From assembly GCF_028453695.1 (NCBI RefSeq), contig NC_135773.1, positions 25,035,782-25,099,781 on the forward strand: a DNA stretch of 64,000 nt, written 5' to 3'. The position numbers and the translations under genes are program-made. Positions 50,939 through 62,980 of the stretch are shown here, one piece after another; the first letter of the stretch is position 1, and every line of letters starts with the position of its first letter. The notes below the pieces were generated by a model. The model saw only the letters and a list, made by a program, of their open reading frames with translations. It was not told where the DNA came from and ran no database searches. Source of the DNA: Augochlora pura. Its lineage: Eukaryota > Arthropoda > Insecta > Hymenoptera > Halictidae.

Positions 50939-52120
50939 GAAGAAATTCCCTTATTCTTTGCAATCTCGCGAACATGAACTGTTGCAGAAAGAAACCTCGA
51001 ACGCGAACGAGATGACTTTTGGTATTGTTTATAGCCGTGACGCGCGAGCCGATTACGTTTGACTGCGTACGGGGCGCATTAAGCAGAAAGTGGTAAGTTG
51101 GAAGTTCGCGTCATTCGTGCCGCTCTCAACGATCGATGACGTTCACGCGTAAGTGGCAACACCTGACGTGCCGGGCGCGTCATTTTCAAAACTTCGCATC
51201 GCACGCCGGTATAATAATGGAGTTCCGCCCGATGGCTCCGTAGGAATCGCGCCGGATTGACAGCAGCTCCCGCGATCCGCCGAAGTTTCCCCTCCTGATA
51301 TTTTACGATTGCTCCGTTCCGTTCCGTTCCGTCCCGTTCCGTTCCAGGGGCGATCCCCGAGTTTACAGGGCCACTCGTAAATGTCTATATTTCACCGGAG
51401 AGGTTTATACCGGTCTATAAAAATTTATGGAAACCTGACACCGGTGCCTGTGCGCGCCCTCCAAAAAGTTCGAATGTCCCGCCGTGACGCGCCCACCGCG
51501 ATCCTCGGGGTAAAGGAAAAAGCCGTTCGAACATCACGAGCATATAATTATTTTCATTAGTTACTATTATTTCCATTATTTTCGCGCCGGAATAATTACA
51601 TCCGTCACCCTCGAACGGGATGCGGCAAAATAATTTTCCGGTTACGAAGACCGAACAAAAAGGTGTCGCGGAAAAGGAGAACAAGACGGATCCTCGAAAC
51701 AAGGTCAGGTTAATAGTTCTTTGTTAGGGAGACGCTGGGCGCGCCGTCTCCTGAACGGTGCGAGATTTAAAAATGTGTCCGAGGCTCGTGGCAGACGAAT
51801 GATTTCACAGCCAGTTTGTAATATTATTTTCTCCCGTAAAATACTGCGAGAAGTTTACAGTTTTTAAGAGATTATATTTCGACTAGTTTTTAGTACATAT
51901 TTTATTGGACATTTTATCAGAAACTTTATTAGACATTTTATTAGACATTTTATTCGATATTTTATTCGATATTTTATTGCTGCTAATTCACTCGCGTTTC
52001 TAGCTTTTTCTCAGACAATCGATCAAATCAGAATCCGACACTTTATTTTCTTTGCCAGACACGATACTGTTTCCACCACCGTATTATTTTCGCGTTCCAA
52101 TTTCTCTCTGTTCCTTGCAG
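50939..52120. other. Noncoding stretch with two small tandem arrays
   Basis: Contains a (CCGTT)n run at 51314-51345 and a 12-bp array at 51895-51978. 51000-51760 is CpG-rich. No exon supported. Confidence 0.45.
51895..51978. repeat. Seven 12-bp tandem units
   Basis: Seven consecutive 12-base units of the type AGACATTTTATT with drift towards CGATATTTTATT at the right end. A clean minisatellite. Confidence 0.9.
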
Positions 52121-52300
52121 ATGCTATTCATACTTGAATCGTGCAATCAGGAAGAGCAATGCTTGCCATTCTGTTTTCTTAAACAAGCACTGCCTTATCG
52201 TCGCACATGCAATTGCCGCCGCACCGCAGGAAATGAGTTGGCGAGCGACGCGAAACTTGAGCCTGACATTTCAGAAGCGTATAAAGCGCGTCATTGTTAA
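52121..52300 (+). CDS. Candidate terminal exon, Cys-rich peptide, unknown product
   Basis: On + a good pyrimidine-rich acceptor (TTTCTCTCTGTTCCTTGCAG) ends at 52120. The frame from 52121 begins with ATG and runs 59 codons to TAA at 52298-52300, and an AATAAA lies 20 bases later. The peptide has six cysteines, including CLPFC followed by FLK, and ends SEAYKARHC. The C-x3-C and final AYK..C spacing faintly recalls insect odorant-binding proteins, but the expected fifth cysteine is missing and the length is only part of such a protein, so I do not assign it. The frame is also open upstream of the acceptor. It ends about 35 bases before the family D copy. Confidence 0.28.
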   Translation: MLFILESCNQEEQCLPFCFLKQALPYRRTCNCRRTAGNELASDAKLEPDISEAYKARHC

Positions 52301-52336
52301 CTTTCGAAAGTTTCATCCCAAATAAAATTTTTAAAA

Positions 52337-52533
52337 GTAGCTTGTGAATCGGTTGCCATGGCAATCGTTAATTATGTATCTATTATTGAGACAAATGTTA
52401 GATTGTATTAGAAGCTTCGATATTATTATATAACTTTTTAAAATATTAAATATCTTTCGCGATTGATAAGATAAATCAAATCAAAATAGAAACGAAAATT
52501 TGTCGACCGGATGACCGGTCGATAAAGTGTTAA
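52337..52533. mobile_element. Family D copy, left end truncated
   Basis: Right end ACCGGTCGATAAAGTGTTAA is complete with TTAA. The interior aligns with 45693-45947 (GTAGCTT, ATCGGTTGCCATGGCAAC-type, TATTATATAA). The left inverted repeat is missing, replaced by an AT-rich junction at about 52330. Confidence 0.8.
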
Positions 52534-52775
52534 GAATTGCATGAATATTAACGGGAATCGCTATATCCCGGAACATCGGCTGATTGCCGTATCAGAGCTT
52601 GAATAATGCTCGTGCCTATCAATCATCGAATTGAGGGGCCTCATGGGAAATCTGATTCTTCGTTTGGGATGTATGAAGACACGCAATGCAATCCATAAAC
52701 CGCATTTTTTGAACTCGCACGAGCATCCTCGTTAAGCTTCGTATCGCGTGACGTTGGTCATTAGGATGCTTTAGC

Positions 52776-52866
52776 GAAAGAAAGAATGAGGGAAAGAGAA
52801 AGAAATAGAGTAACTAAAAGAGAGAAAAAGAGAGAGAAGATAAAGCTGAAGAGAAAGAGAGAAAGC
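52776..52866. repeat. GA/A-rich low-complexity tract
   Basis: Purine-only or nearly so, with GAAA and GAGA words. Confidence 0.85.
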
Positions 52867-52901
52867 AAAATATTTGTTGCATCCAAAAGCGTTCACAAAG
52901 T

Positions 52902-53249
52902 TTAACCCTTAGCGCTCCGTTGGCTCCAATACGTTTCCAATAACTTTCCCGTGGAGCAATTTGAACTCCAGGTAGCTTAAATTGAAGCTGAAAGTGTCTA
53001 CTTTACGAATCCGGAAGGTACATTCCCGTGAAACGGCCTGGGATTTTTTTATGATTTTTTAAAGCAACTTTCCGGGGGTAGTAGGCAGTCTGGGGCTCAT
53101 TTTTGGACTTTGGGCTTGTTTCCAATAACTTTCCCGTGGAGCAATTTGAACTCCAGGTAGCTTAAATTGAAGCTGAAAGTGTCTACTTTACGAATCCGGA
53201 AGGTACATTCCCGTAAAATGGCCTGGGATTTTTTTATGATTTTTTGAAT
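52902..53249 (+). repeat. 185-bp-period dimer repeat, copy 1
   Basis: Two tandem units with GCAATTTGAACTCC starting at 52956 and 53141 (period exactly 185). The second unit is partial, ending at GATTTTTTGAAT (53249). The core 52956-53249 is 294 bases, the same as copy 2 at 63635-63928. Upstream at 52902 TTAACCCTTAGCGCTCCG resembles a TTAA-type element end, so the dimer may sit inside such an element, but no right end was seen. No coding frame stands out. Confidence 0.88.
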
Positions 53250-55833
53250 GTTGTTTTCTTTCGTTCTTTTAAACCGTAATACAATTCTATTCTGTCGTTA
53301 GGCATACGATGAAAATAAATTTCTTTATAAGCAACTATTACAATCGGAAATGATTTAATCCTATTCAATAAGCATTCGATAAATAAAGTATTAAATTCAA
53401 TGTGAGTACGCAACGGAAAAAGAAATTAGGCTAATTGTGTCCTGATCACGGTGAATTAGCAAAACGATGTAAAAAAAATAAACTGATCCCAGTCGAAAAT
53501 CCCAAATGTAATGGAAAATTGCTTGGTTTTCAGAAGAGCCGCACGGGGGGGAAGGGAAAAGGTAGCCACTGAAACTAATCCAGATCGCAATTTGGTAACG
53601 GGGGCGAGCGATGCTAATTTTGCCTGGAGCTCCGGAAGAACAAACTAACAGAAGACGAAAATCCTAGAGCGACTGGAAAATTGCTTAACATTTAGAAGAG
53701 TTAGGTAGGTAGGTAGGTAGGTAGGGGTGGGGGAGGGGGAGCGATGGGAAAGGATTCGGTGAACTGATGGCCGAAAGTGTGTTAGGTTGTAGGAGATACT
53801 AATGCGTTCGAGTTAGACTTCAGGGAGGACGTGAAGCGTTAACCGAACTCCAATCGGATTAACATACTAATGGTTCCCGGTTAAGCCAATTCGGAAACTT
53901 TCATTTCGGCCGGCAGGCAGGGAGTCGTGCAACTTTTCGCGCGAAGCCAGCGACGGCCGTGCGCGTCACGCGCGTATCCATTTCGTCGATTTCTTTCTTT
54001 CGGGATTTCAAAGGTCTCCAATTTGTATATTTTTCTTCGCGAGCTAATATCAACGGTTGCTCTCCGCTTATATTTCCGCGAATCCGATCGGGATTGACGC
54101 GCGAGACACTCGACCGCCCCGCACGTGCACGGGCTGGCGCGCAGCCTGCGGTAATAACTTTTGCAGTTCCAATGTGGCACGGCTCGTTGCATTATTTTTG
54201 CGACGTGACGCCAGGACGCGCGGTGATGTCTGATGATTTTGCTGGCTTGTAATTTAAACTTCACCGCGCTACGTCCGACTTTTTTCCTCCACCCCACCGC
54301 CCCCCGATAAATTGGACTGTTAACCGAACACGCCGGAACAGAATGCAAAATGTTTTAATAACAATCGCGGTCGGTGAATCGAGTTACAAATAACGGGTTC
54401 CGGCATGTATCAAAAAGTTCGAACAACGAGCGGCATAAAATCCACCGCGACACTCCGAACATAATGTAATTTAAATCGAATAGATTCTATAATATATTAT
54501 ATTAATGTTGATTGAAACGCACCATACGAGGATTTAATATTCATTTTACATTGTCGTGAGTAGCCGACTTGATTAAATTTATTCAATAGCCGAGCGACGC
54601 GGAATACAAAAGGTTATATTAAATATAGATATAATTAGATATTATTTAAAATCTATTCCGGAAGCTTTACTATAAAATAAGCATAAAAATACAAGGGAAT
54701 TAGTGGTTTTACGCGAATAAAAGTATATTAACCCGCGCAGTTAATCAAGATTGTGAATTTTAAAAGTAAAATATTTAAAACACATCTTGTCAATCTAAAT
54801 TGGATATTACAAAGTTAATTAAATGACATATATCGTGTTCCAATATAAATCCACAAGCTGTGTAAGAGAAGGAAAATAATACTAAAAATATTCGCCATTT
54901 ATTTATATAAATAGTTGCATCTATTTTTAACTTATAAAAGCATAGCATTATTCCAAATAACATACAATTTTCATTAAAATTATCATATTTTATTTTCACA
55001 TTCATATTCTGAAATTCTTTTAACAAAATTATCGTAATTCAAGAAATTACGTACTTTCCACTGTTAACTATTCTACAACATTATAAAGTTCGACTAAAAA
55101 GCTCTTTGTTACAGCTGGTTCAACCAACATAGATCGTTTTCTTTGAGAAAAAAATTACTTTAAATTCTGGCGCGGTGGTGTAATAGCTTATTACATGGTA
55201 AAAGTACGGGAGAAAATGAGTTTAATGCGGAATTAATTAATTCTTATAGAATCGCCACTTCGAAAAGACTAATTACGTATTTTTCATAGCCGTTACATCG
55301 CCGATAAAAAAAAAGAACTCGATTAGTGAATGTGTCACAACTTCCGCAAGAAATATACGTGCTCGATTTTTAAATTGCCAGCTTGACCCGAAAGCATTCA
55401 TAAAACATGATATCATAGTTCGTTATCTTTATGCGAACCGCATGGGAATAGTCACATTATTTTACGGCCAAAATCATTAAATCTTTATTAACCTTATCTA
55501 GCTGTGCAGAATGAATCTTCTCTAGTCTTAAGTAATACTCGAAGTACCGCGAACATATTATTATTAATGAATATAAATTTCTTTCGCCTCTTCAGTATTT
55601 TAATTAATTCGAAAACGATATTGTAACAACTTTTAATTTTCCTAATTTTTCTACTGCTTATATTTAACCCATCTATTATTGTTATAAATGCGTACGATCC
55701 GCAGTCTACTGTAGAACTTGTTGCATAATTCGATGCACAGATGGATCAAGTAAATGTTACTCGATAATACCTATCGTAATAACGAGAAATTTACGCAACA
55801 TCATATTTAAAAACATATTGGAAGCTGTTTTTA
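53250..55833. other. Noncoding stretch, no gene seen
   Basis: (TAGG)n at 53702-53725. 53880-54320 is CpG-rich with frames on both strands. The rest is AT-rich. No exon supported. Confidence 0.45.
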
Positions 55834-56001
55834 CTCCATTCGCAACGTTCAATTACGGAAAAAGATATTTTCATAATATTCTGAAAACAAGCATCGTAAC
55901 ATTTAGTTTAATATAAACTCCGTTTGCAACGTTCAATTAGAGAGAAAGGTATTTTCATAATATTCTGAAAAAACGTATAGTAACATTTAATTTAATATAC
56001 G
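55834..56001. repeat. 84-bp tandem duplication
   Basis: 55834-55917 and 55918-56001 align along their full length, sharing GCAACGTTCAATTA, ATTTTCATAATATTCTGAAAA and GTAACATTTA. Diverged at roughly one base in seven by eye. Confidence 0.92.
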
Positions 56002-56305
56002 CTGTACATATGGTATTCTCTTTGCAATTAGCACAAATTTCAGTACAATTTTAGTTATGATAGAGGTACTACATTTTTCGGCTACTCTCTATGGTAGTAT
56101 GCAGCTGAACCCCCTAATTCCTGCATGGTTGTATGTTTCCCTAATCTTCCATTTTACTTTCATGCACGCGAGAGCAACATTTCGACTGTACTATAGTAAC
56201 GCGTCCTTTTCTAAGCCTTTTTTAATTTAAAAATCGAAACTCCTCACTTTTGGTTTCTCCTCAATGAAACTGCTATCATCGTATCGTTTTCATGATCCTC
56301 TATCA

Positions 56306-56539
56306 TTAACCCTTTGCACTCGGAGCCATTTCAACTGTAAATTATAATTATAATAAATAATAAATAAAATATAATTATAATGAATAAAATATAATTATAA
56401 TAAATAAAATATAATTATAATAAATAAAATTACCAACAATTTTACTACTTGAAAATTTTTTAAATCCAAACCTTATTGTTGCAAAAATTATTTTGGAATG
56501 AAATAGTTTAATTTTTGTGGTGCCTTAGAGTGCAAAGAT
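56306..56539. mobile_element. Family A miniature element with internal 20-bp tandem array
   Basis: Left TTAACCCTTTGCACTCGG. Right end is decayed (GAGTGCAAAGAT instead of AAGGGTTAA). The right-hand interior aligns with 9270-9345. Inside, 56361-56430 holds 3.5 units of a 20-base AT repeat (TAAATAAAATATAATTATAA), absent from other copies, so it expanded after insertion. Confidence 0.75.
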
Positions 56540-57447
56540 GTTTTTGCCAGTAACGAAGAGAATACTTTTTCATGCATTGCCAATAATTCTCGTTGACAAA
56601 GTCTAGAAAAATTACTTACTTTTATGGTTGTTGCGGGAGAATCCCCCTGTGGGCAGGTCAAGGGGAGAGCCGGTTGGTCCGCGGACAGGAAGCTGCGCCG
56701 CGGCATAAATCTGCAAAGAATTCGTGGCCGTAATGAAGTCATGCGTCGAGAAAGCCCTTTGTAAGGACGATATTACGGAGCACAGGGTGGCCGCGTCCTA
56801 TGTAACTTTCCTAATCTAGCCTTTTCATACGGTCTTTTTCATCTTACGCGCGGAATACGCGCGTTTAATTCAAGCTAACCTCGCTCCACCTCGATGTCCC
56901 GGTATTGTATTTTCAGGGGAACACGTTACGGGGGTTGGACGGGCGACCGGCCTGCGAGGTAGGAGGAGCCGAAGGGATGTAGAGGTGGCTTGCGATAATA
57001 TAAAGCTCGACGTCTCGACCGTGGAGGTTCTCCTGGTCACAAAGAGCCCCGGATTTACGTGGCAGCCTTGATTTACCTGATGGTCAGGAATAGAGGCACT
57101 GAGGCCAATCACGTCGCGCTCTTATCGGAAAAGCAAATTGCTACTGGCCGACAGCCGCGCTCTATACCGTACCTAATTATGGACCGTGATTACCTCGGGG
57201 GTAAATCAATTAACATCCGGATCGACAGATATCCATGAGCTATTCTTGATGTATTTCCGTGGCAATGGATCTCGCTGGACGGTTCACGTCAGCTCGTTCA
57301 CGGCCTGTGCTAACCTGGCTTCATCCAGCGCGGCTGAATATTTAATGTACCGTGTTTCGGAACAATTTTAATGTTACCACGTTTGTTCGAAAATAGTTCT
57401 ACTTTCCAAGGATTCTAACAGAATTCGTCTATAAATGTTCCGATAAC
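56540..57447. other. Noncoding, unusually complex GC-balanced stretch
   Basis: 56620-57370 has balanced composition and no simple repeats, different from its AT-rich surroundings. A minus donor-like CAG|GTAAAT lies at about 57081, but no acceptor-linked frame goes with it. It could be conserved noncoding or regulatory DNA; nothing in the sequence proves this. Confidence 0.3.
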
Positions 57448-57560
57448 TGGACCGTTTATTTCGAAAGCGGCGTAAGTCCATTTTCTCTTGTTTCAAGAAA
57501 ATTATAGGTTAACGTATTCGTTAATTAAAAAATTTAAGAAAATTATATAAAGTCTGGCAA
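57448..57560. repeat. Family E repeat, copy 1
   Basis: About 113 bases are the reverse complement of 62868-62980, sharing GGACCGTTTAT, AAGTCCATTTTCTCTTGTTTC, GTTAACGTATTCGTTAATTAA and AGACTTTATATAATTTTC-type sequence. Only one end is present. Confidence 0.85.
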
Positions 57561-59819
57561 ACGGTTATTCGCGTGAATCAACATGTTAGATACAGAAAGA
57601 GGTGTCAATTTATATATGAAAATTTTTTTCTGCGCGTATATTTTCAATCCAAGAGTACGAAAATCGGTACATCCGCTCTATATGAAATTCGAACTGATTC
57701 GCACTCAGAGTTATCATTTATGCTGTTTTACGTATGAAAATAAACTTTTCACCAAATCAAATATACTGGGTAACCATGTGGATTTTCGAGTATTCCATTT
57801 CCATAGCTTTTTAATACTTTCCGATCTCCGTGAAATTGTAAAAATTCTTTATTTCATTGCCAGTTTTAAATATGAACGAGTCAGAATGGCTCGATTGCGG
57901 ATTCCTTTTTTGTAAGTCTGTTTTTGGACGGATTCCAACGGCTTCAATATTTATTTTAAAGTACAATTCCGTTTTTAGCTATACGCGACACTGTTGAAAA
58001 TTTGTAAGGGTTTTTTCGACGCAGGGTGAACGGCTGAAATATTACAAACGTTTAATTTATACTCGATACGATGAAATACAATTTAATATACATTTAATGC
58101 GAAATTCTCAAAGCTTTTTTAAAGCGCGAAACATATCGAATGTTTCGAATGTTTCATTTGATGAACCGTAATCGAACGCTGTTCGGTATTGTACGAGGTA
58201 ATGAAAATTTTGTTTATACATGAAACAGATGAAATATTAAGAATGATATATTGCTGCTGGATATTAACGATCACAGTTTGATATCGTGTGAACGTACAGA
58301 GACTTCTACGAAGCTTGGATACAAATCAAACGTACCGAATCTTTAATTATGTCGGTTCGAGTTGAATTTAATATGTGTTGCATTAAATCGTCGAGGGTTT
58401 TTTTTTTAAAGCACGAGGTAGATCAAATATTGCAAATTTTTCATTATAACAGTCACGACTCGGAACACGACGAAATTGTTGCTTTGCAGTTAATCTTCGG
58501 CGATGCGATAATTTACAGTGGCAGCTTCGACTATCCCGAACGAGGGACGGGGTTCGGTATCGGAGTCGCGGAACGGGCGCGGTAACATTATCGAGGGTCG
58601 GGAAATTTCTTTTTCTTCCGATTCGGAAACGTTCTCTCATTACTTTGCGACCGTCGGGACAGCCAAAAATCCGAGTCAAGGGAAACGGGGCGTAAGGGGA
58701 CCGAACAGAACCGAACCGAGCAGAGAGTTAATAAAGATAAAGTTTTCCTTGGCAACGTTCGGCTGAAGAGCAGCATAAAATGCTGTGCATACTATCGTCA
58801 TAAGAAGTTCTCATCCTCTCCCTCTCACCCTATTTCCATCCTCGCTAACCCCCCCCACCCCACCCTTCTCCTCGTTGCCCCCCTCCCCCCCTCTACTTTT
58901 CGAGTTACTTCTTTCGCCGTCGGATTGTGAAATTCAATTCTGCCGCGAGCATTGCTGCGCTCGTGCGATTACACTTTGAAAAGAATTTCTGGACTACGTT
59001 CGTCCTATAACGCGGTCTGTTAAGATTTCAAAACGACTGCTACTCCGCCGAAGATTACGCGAGCGCGACGCGGACGGAATACACTTCCAACACGTAGAGA
59101 ATATTTCTAACACGGTGGCACACGTGTACGTGGACACGTTTGTCGTTCTAGAATGCCGGGTCGTTACACGATTGTTCGATTAGCTATTCACTTTGAGCGC
59201 GACGTTTTCCTCCAGCTCAAACGATCCGGCCGTAGTAGTATCGGATTCCCGGAGAAAAACATGAAATATTCAGAATTCTGTCTCGCGACCTTGCCGACGT
59301 ACAGGTCGTCAAGAAAGTTGTAGTTTGCTCGTACCTCAGAGATATACTACAAATCACGGTTTTCAATACTTAGGTATATTTTTAATACTTAGGTATCTCG
59401 TCATTAAAAATTTATCGACAAACTGCGGATCTCTGTGCAAAATAAAAATAATCCACATCAATTTCCTTCTTAAATAATTTTAAGAACTTGATATTAATAC
59501 ATCAACATTTTTCATTTTTTTTAAAATCTCATCAATTATTTCACATGTCATCGTTTTGTAATTTGTTATAAATACGTTCTTAAACCCCCCGTATACTTAT
59601 TAATATTATAATAGTCATATATTCAAACAATATCCTTTTGTAGACCATATTATGCAAAGAGCATTCTAAATTCACCCTTTCGCAGGTTTCATTCGCCACT
59701 CTTGCAAATTAAATTCTCTCGTTATTTACGAAATTTAATTCAGTCTTCCATGAATTAATATACATATTTATATCAAATAATAGAATTCATTTCGAAGACG
59801 ATTTAGAGAAAATCATGCA
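57561..59819. other. Noncoding stretch, no gene seen
   Basis: 57561-58500 is AT-rich with a 110-codon hydrophobic frame that I regard as chance. C-rich runs occur at 58848-58893. Nothing else supported. Confidence 0.45.
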
Positions 59820-59900
59820 AAATCTTGCATGCGTCCCTTCGATTTCGACAAATCTCTCTTACAAGCAATTAGGGTAGGAATACTTATGGGACCGACTGTA
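59820..59900. mobile_element. Tc1/mariner-like terminal fragment, copy 2
   Basis: Aligns with 19287-19367 in the same orientation, ending AATACTTATGGGACCGACTGTA. The same caveats apply: only one end, no transposase. Confidence 0.6.
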
Positions 59901-61834
59901 TATTCCGTTCTTGAAGATTCGTTTCACTTGGCCAAAAATGTATGGAACGGGAATTCGCTCGATTCTCTCAGCGTGCAGAAGCAAAAGGGTATGCAGCTGG
60001 CCCGAGCGCACAGCCGTACCGGTTTACAAGAATCGATTTAATCAAGCCTTGACAGGAGTCGCGCAACTGGGTCGGTCCGCGAGTAATTAATAGGAAGCTA
60101 ATAGGCTCATTCCCATTCTTGTCCGCGGCGCCACCGTTTCTTGGCCAGCGTTCCCGTGTGTCCGGCGAGCTCAAAGGTTGCTGGAACGTGCGGGAGAAAT
60201 TTCGGTGGCATAACCTGGCCATTAGGCGAGCTGGCCTCCTCTCAATTTAGCGGCGAAACGATTTTCCACGGAGTGCTTTTTACGCGCGGCTGTTCCAGTT
60301 TCCGTTTTCTTCGCGAGCGTTGTCGGCCATCCGACCCGTTGTCCGTTGCCCTCCTATTAACCGCGGAAAAGACGTTTTTCCGTGGGAAATGACGTTTCCG
60401 CCTCCGACGACGCACACAACCCCACGAGCTCGACGCTTTTCGACGGCCACCGTCGCCGTGTCAACGACGTCCCTCTGTGGTTCGCCATTCTTCATCGTGT
60501 CCGGTGCAGCTGGCGATCGCGAAAGCCGCGGTGCACCGAGCCTGACAAAAATCATTTTCATACCTAGGAACACGTCCCAACTGTTTCCCTGTCGAAAATT
60601 TTCATCGGAAATCGATCGAATTTCAGCATCTGTAGGATACCACCTAGTTCCGACTATGTCGCCAATCCGACGGATTTCACACTCTTCCCCGCCGTCTTCG
60701 ATCGTTGACATAACCTGCTACATTGCAGGTCACACGTGATTCTCATGATGGTTTCTGAAGCTAAGACACCAACAGGAGACACCACTTAGCGGGTACAAGC
60801 TCGTTTTAATGAAATTTGCTTTACAGCTTTTAAGGAGAATTTTGAGTGCGACATGCTCGGTCGCATCCCATTCTGGAAATTATTTAAATTGGAGTGGATT
60901 CTATAGGGTTTTAAACAATATTAGAATTTTATGATTACAATTTGTTTTGCATTTGTTTTGTATTACATTAAAATTTCCACGACGGAAGAAATCTATTCGG
61001 TTCATCATTTTAATACGACGAAATATATCATCATACTCGGTTAACCGATTAAAATATGTTCGTTCTGTCACTTGACTCCGGTAGAATTAAATCAGGCAAA
61101 ATGTCGATGACAATCGTAACGGAATTCTATCGAATAATAACAGTTCGGTTATATCTCTGTGTGAAACGTGTCGCGGCGCGTCGGACGCGTCGCCGCGGAA
61201 TTATTCATGAGCCGACTAATACGGCGAATTTTTCACGGGATTGCCGAACGTATTTCTAGGATGGCTGGCGGGGCGTACCGGTGCCCCGTCGACGAAATTT
61301 GCCCGTCTATACGGTCCCTGGACCGAAAAATTGACGCCTCCTGCGCGCTAAGGACGAGCGCGGCATGCAATTTAGTTGCGTCCGTCAAAGGGTCGAAGGC
61401 GGCGCATCCTGTTGATGCCGTCCTCCTGATATCCCGTTGACAGCTGTTGACAAACGTTGGTCAGCGACAACCGACAGCTGACAGTTCATTGGTTGCGGCC
61501 GGTGGGTAGTATTTCTCTTGTATCTCTGGTTTGGTCGGTCGACAGGCGCACGGCGCCTGCTGCCCCGGTGACGGCGGCAAATTAATTAAAGCGTGGAGAA
61601 AGGGAAGAATCGCAAGGGCGTGGTTACGGGCCCTGGTACTTTGATGTCGGGACAATCGATTCGGCGTACGCGCGACCCTAATTTATCCAATGATCGCTAA
61701 TCGCCTGATAAATGCTTAATATTTTACGGGCCGACGATGTGACCGACGCAACGTTTTCTGTCTCCACTGAAATCGATGAAAATTTGTTCGAACACAACTA
61801 AGCGTGTCGCGTACATCTATTAAAATCTTTTTTG
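59901..61834. other. Noncoding stretch, no gene seen
   Basis: 60100-60720 and 61150-61640 are CpG-rich with overlapping long frames on both strands and no recognisable domain. No exon signals worth reporting. Confidence 0.4.
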
Positions 61835-62095
61835 TTAACCCTTTGCTCTCGAGTGGCGCCTCTGAAGCGCCAATGAAAATTGTTGTATAGTAACAAAATA
61901 AATAACAAAACAATGTTGACATTATTAAATCTGAGATTATTAAACAATGTTGACTCTTCTGTTAAAAGCGTAACAGTTTTGGGAGTCACAAGACTCAATT
62001 TCACATGCACAGATTATACCAAGTACTACACTACAGCTGGTCAAAATAGCAATTTTCGATCCAAGCTTAAAACGGTTCCGAGTGCAAAGGGTTAA
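61835..62095. mobile_element. TTAA-flanked miniature element, family A (261 bp)
   Basis: Left TTAACCCTTTGCTCTCGAGTGG, right CCGAGTGCAAAGGGTTAA. Just inside the left end GGCGCCTCTGAAGCGCC forms a small palindrome like that in the other copies. The interior (GGAGTCACAAGACTCAATTTCACATG) aligns with the GTATGAAATTG region of 13709-13957. Confidence 0.9.
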
Positions 62096-62785
62096 CGTCG
62101 TTATTTTGTTGGCGAATCCACCGAACTCTTTGAGCTCTTTTATAGAATAATTGGACGATGCGCAGCAGTTTAAAGTACGTCCCACATTGTTAAACGTAAA
62201 AATAAAGTGGCCGCGGGACGCGCGCCTTTTTATCGTATAAAATTCCGTGACTGAAAGTATTAGAGGAGACGGCGCAATTATGTCATCGATTTATCGTCAA
62301 TCACTGTTTCCTTCCGCCACCGCTACATCAGTTTGAACTGATGCGATTATGTAGAGCAATAGACGCCGTTTGTTTGGTTTCCCTTTATTCCCCGTATCGC
62401 TGTCTCTGCTTCATCGTTTGTACAATAATTAGCTGATTGGGGGCGACAAAGTGACTGCGAAAGTATACGAAGGGCTAACAATAAGCTTGATTGGAAAAAT
62501 ACATACTGCGCTGAAATAGCACAATAATCTAGTAATCGGACAACACGCAAAACTAGAAGAGCGATTTCGCAGCAAACCTTTGTGTACAACGAACAACAAA
62601 ATTACAGCGCGAATGCTATCAATATCTTGTAATTTTAACAATGTAATCAGCGTCTAGAATTAAAAATACTACTTCTATTTTATGTCGTGTCATTATTTCT
62701 AAACAAAATTGGATTGGTATAAAGTATATTTTAACTGGTATTTAATTTTTCAAAATTGAAATTAAACGACTTTTACAATTGTCTA
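62096..62785. other. Noncoding stretch, no gene seen
   Basis: Mixed, no supported feature. Confidence 0.45.
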
Positions 62786-62980
62786 ATTTTGAAAGTGGTG
62801 CAAGTCCATTTGCAGCCTAAAACAAATTTATGTAACCAAATTACATATTGATAAAACAGTAGAAACATTGCCAGACTTTATATAATTTTCTTAAGTTTTT
62901 TAATTAACGAATATGTTAACCTTTAATTTTCTCGAAACAAGAGAAAATGGACTTGCACCGCTTTTAAAATAAACGGTCCA
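62786..62980. mobile_element. Family E miniature element, copy 2
   Basis: ATTTTGAAAGTGGTGCAAGTCCATTT at 62786-62811 and its near reverse complement at 62945-62970 form inverted repeats of about 26 bases with three mismatches. The right flank (AATAAACGGTCC) is also shared with 57448 and partly 11130-11143, so the true end may lie some bases further out. Right-hand interior matches 57448-57560. Non-autonomous. Confidence 0.7.
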
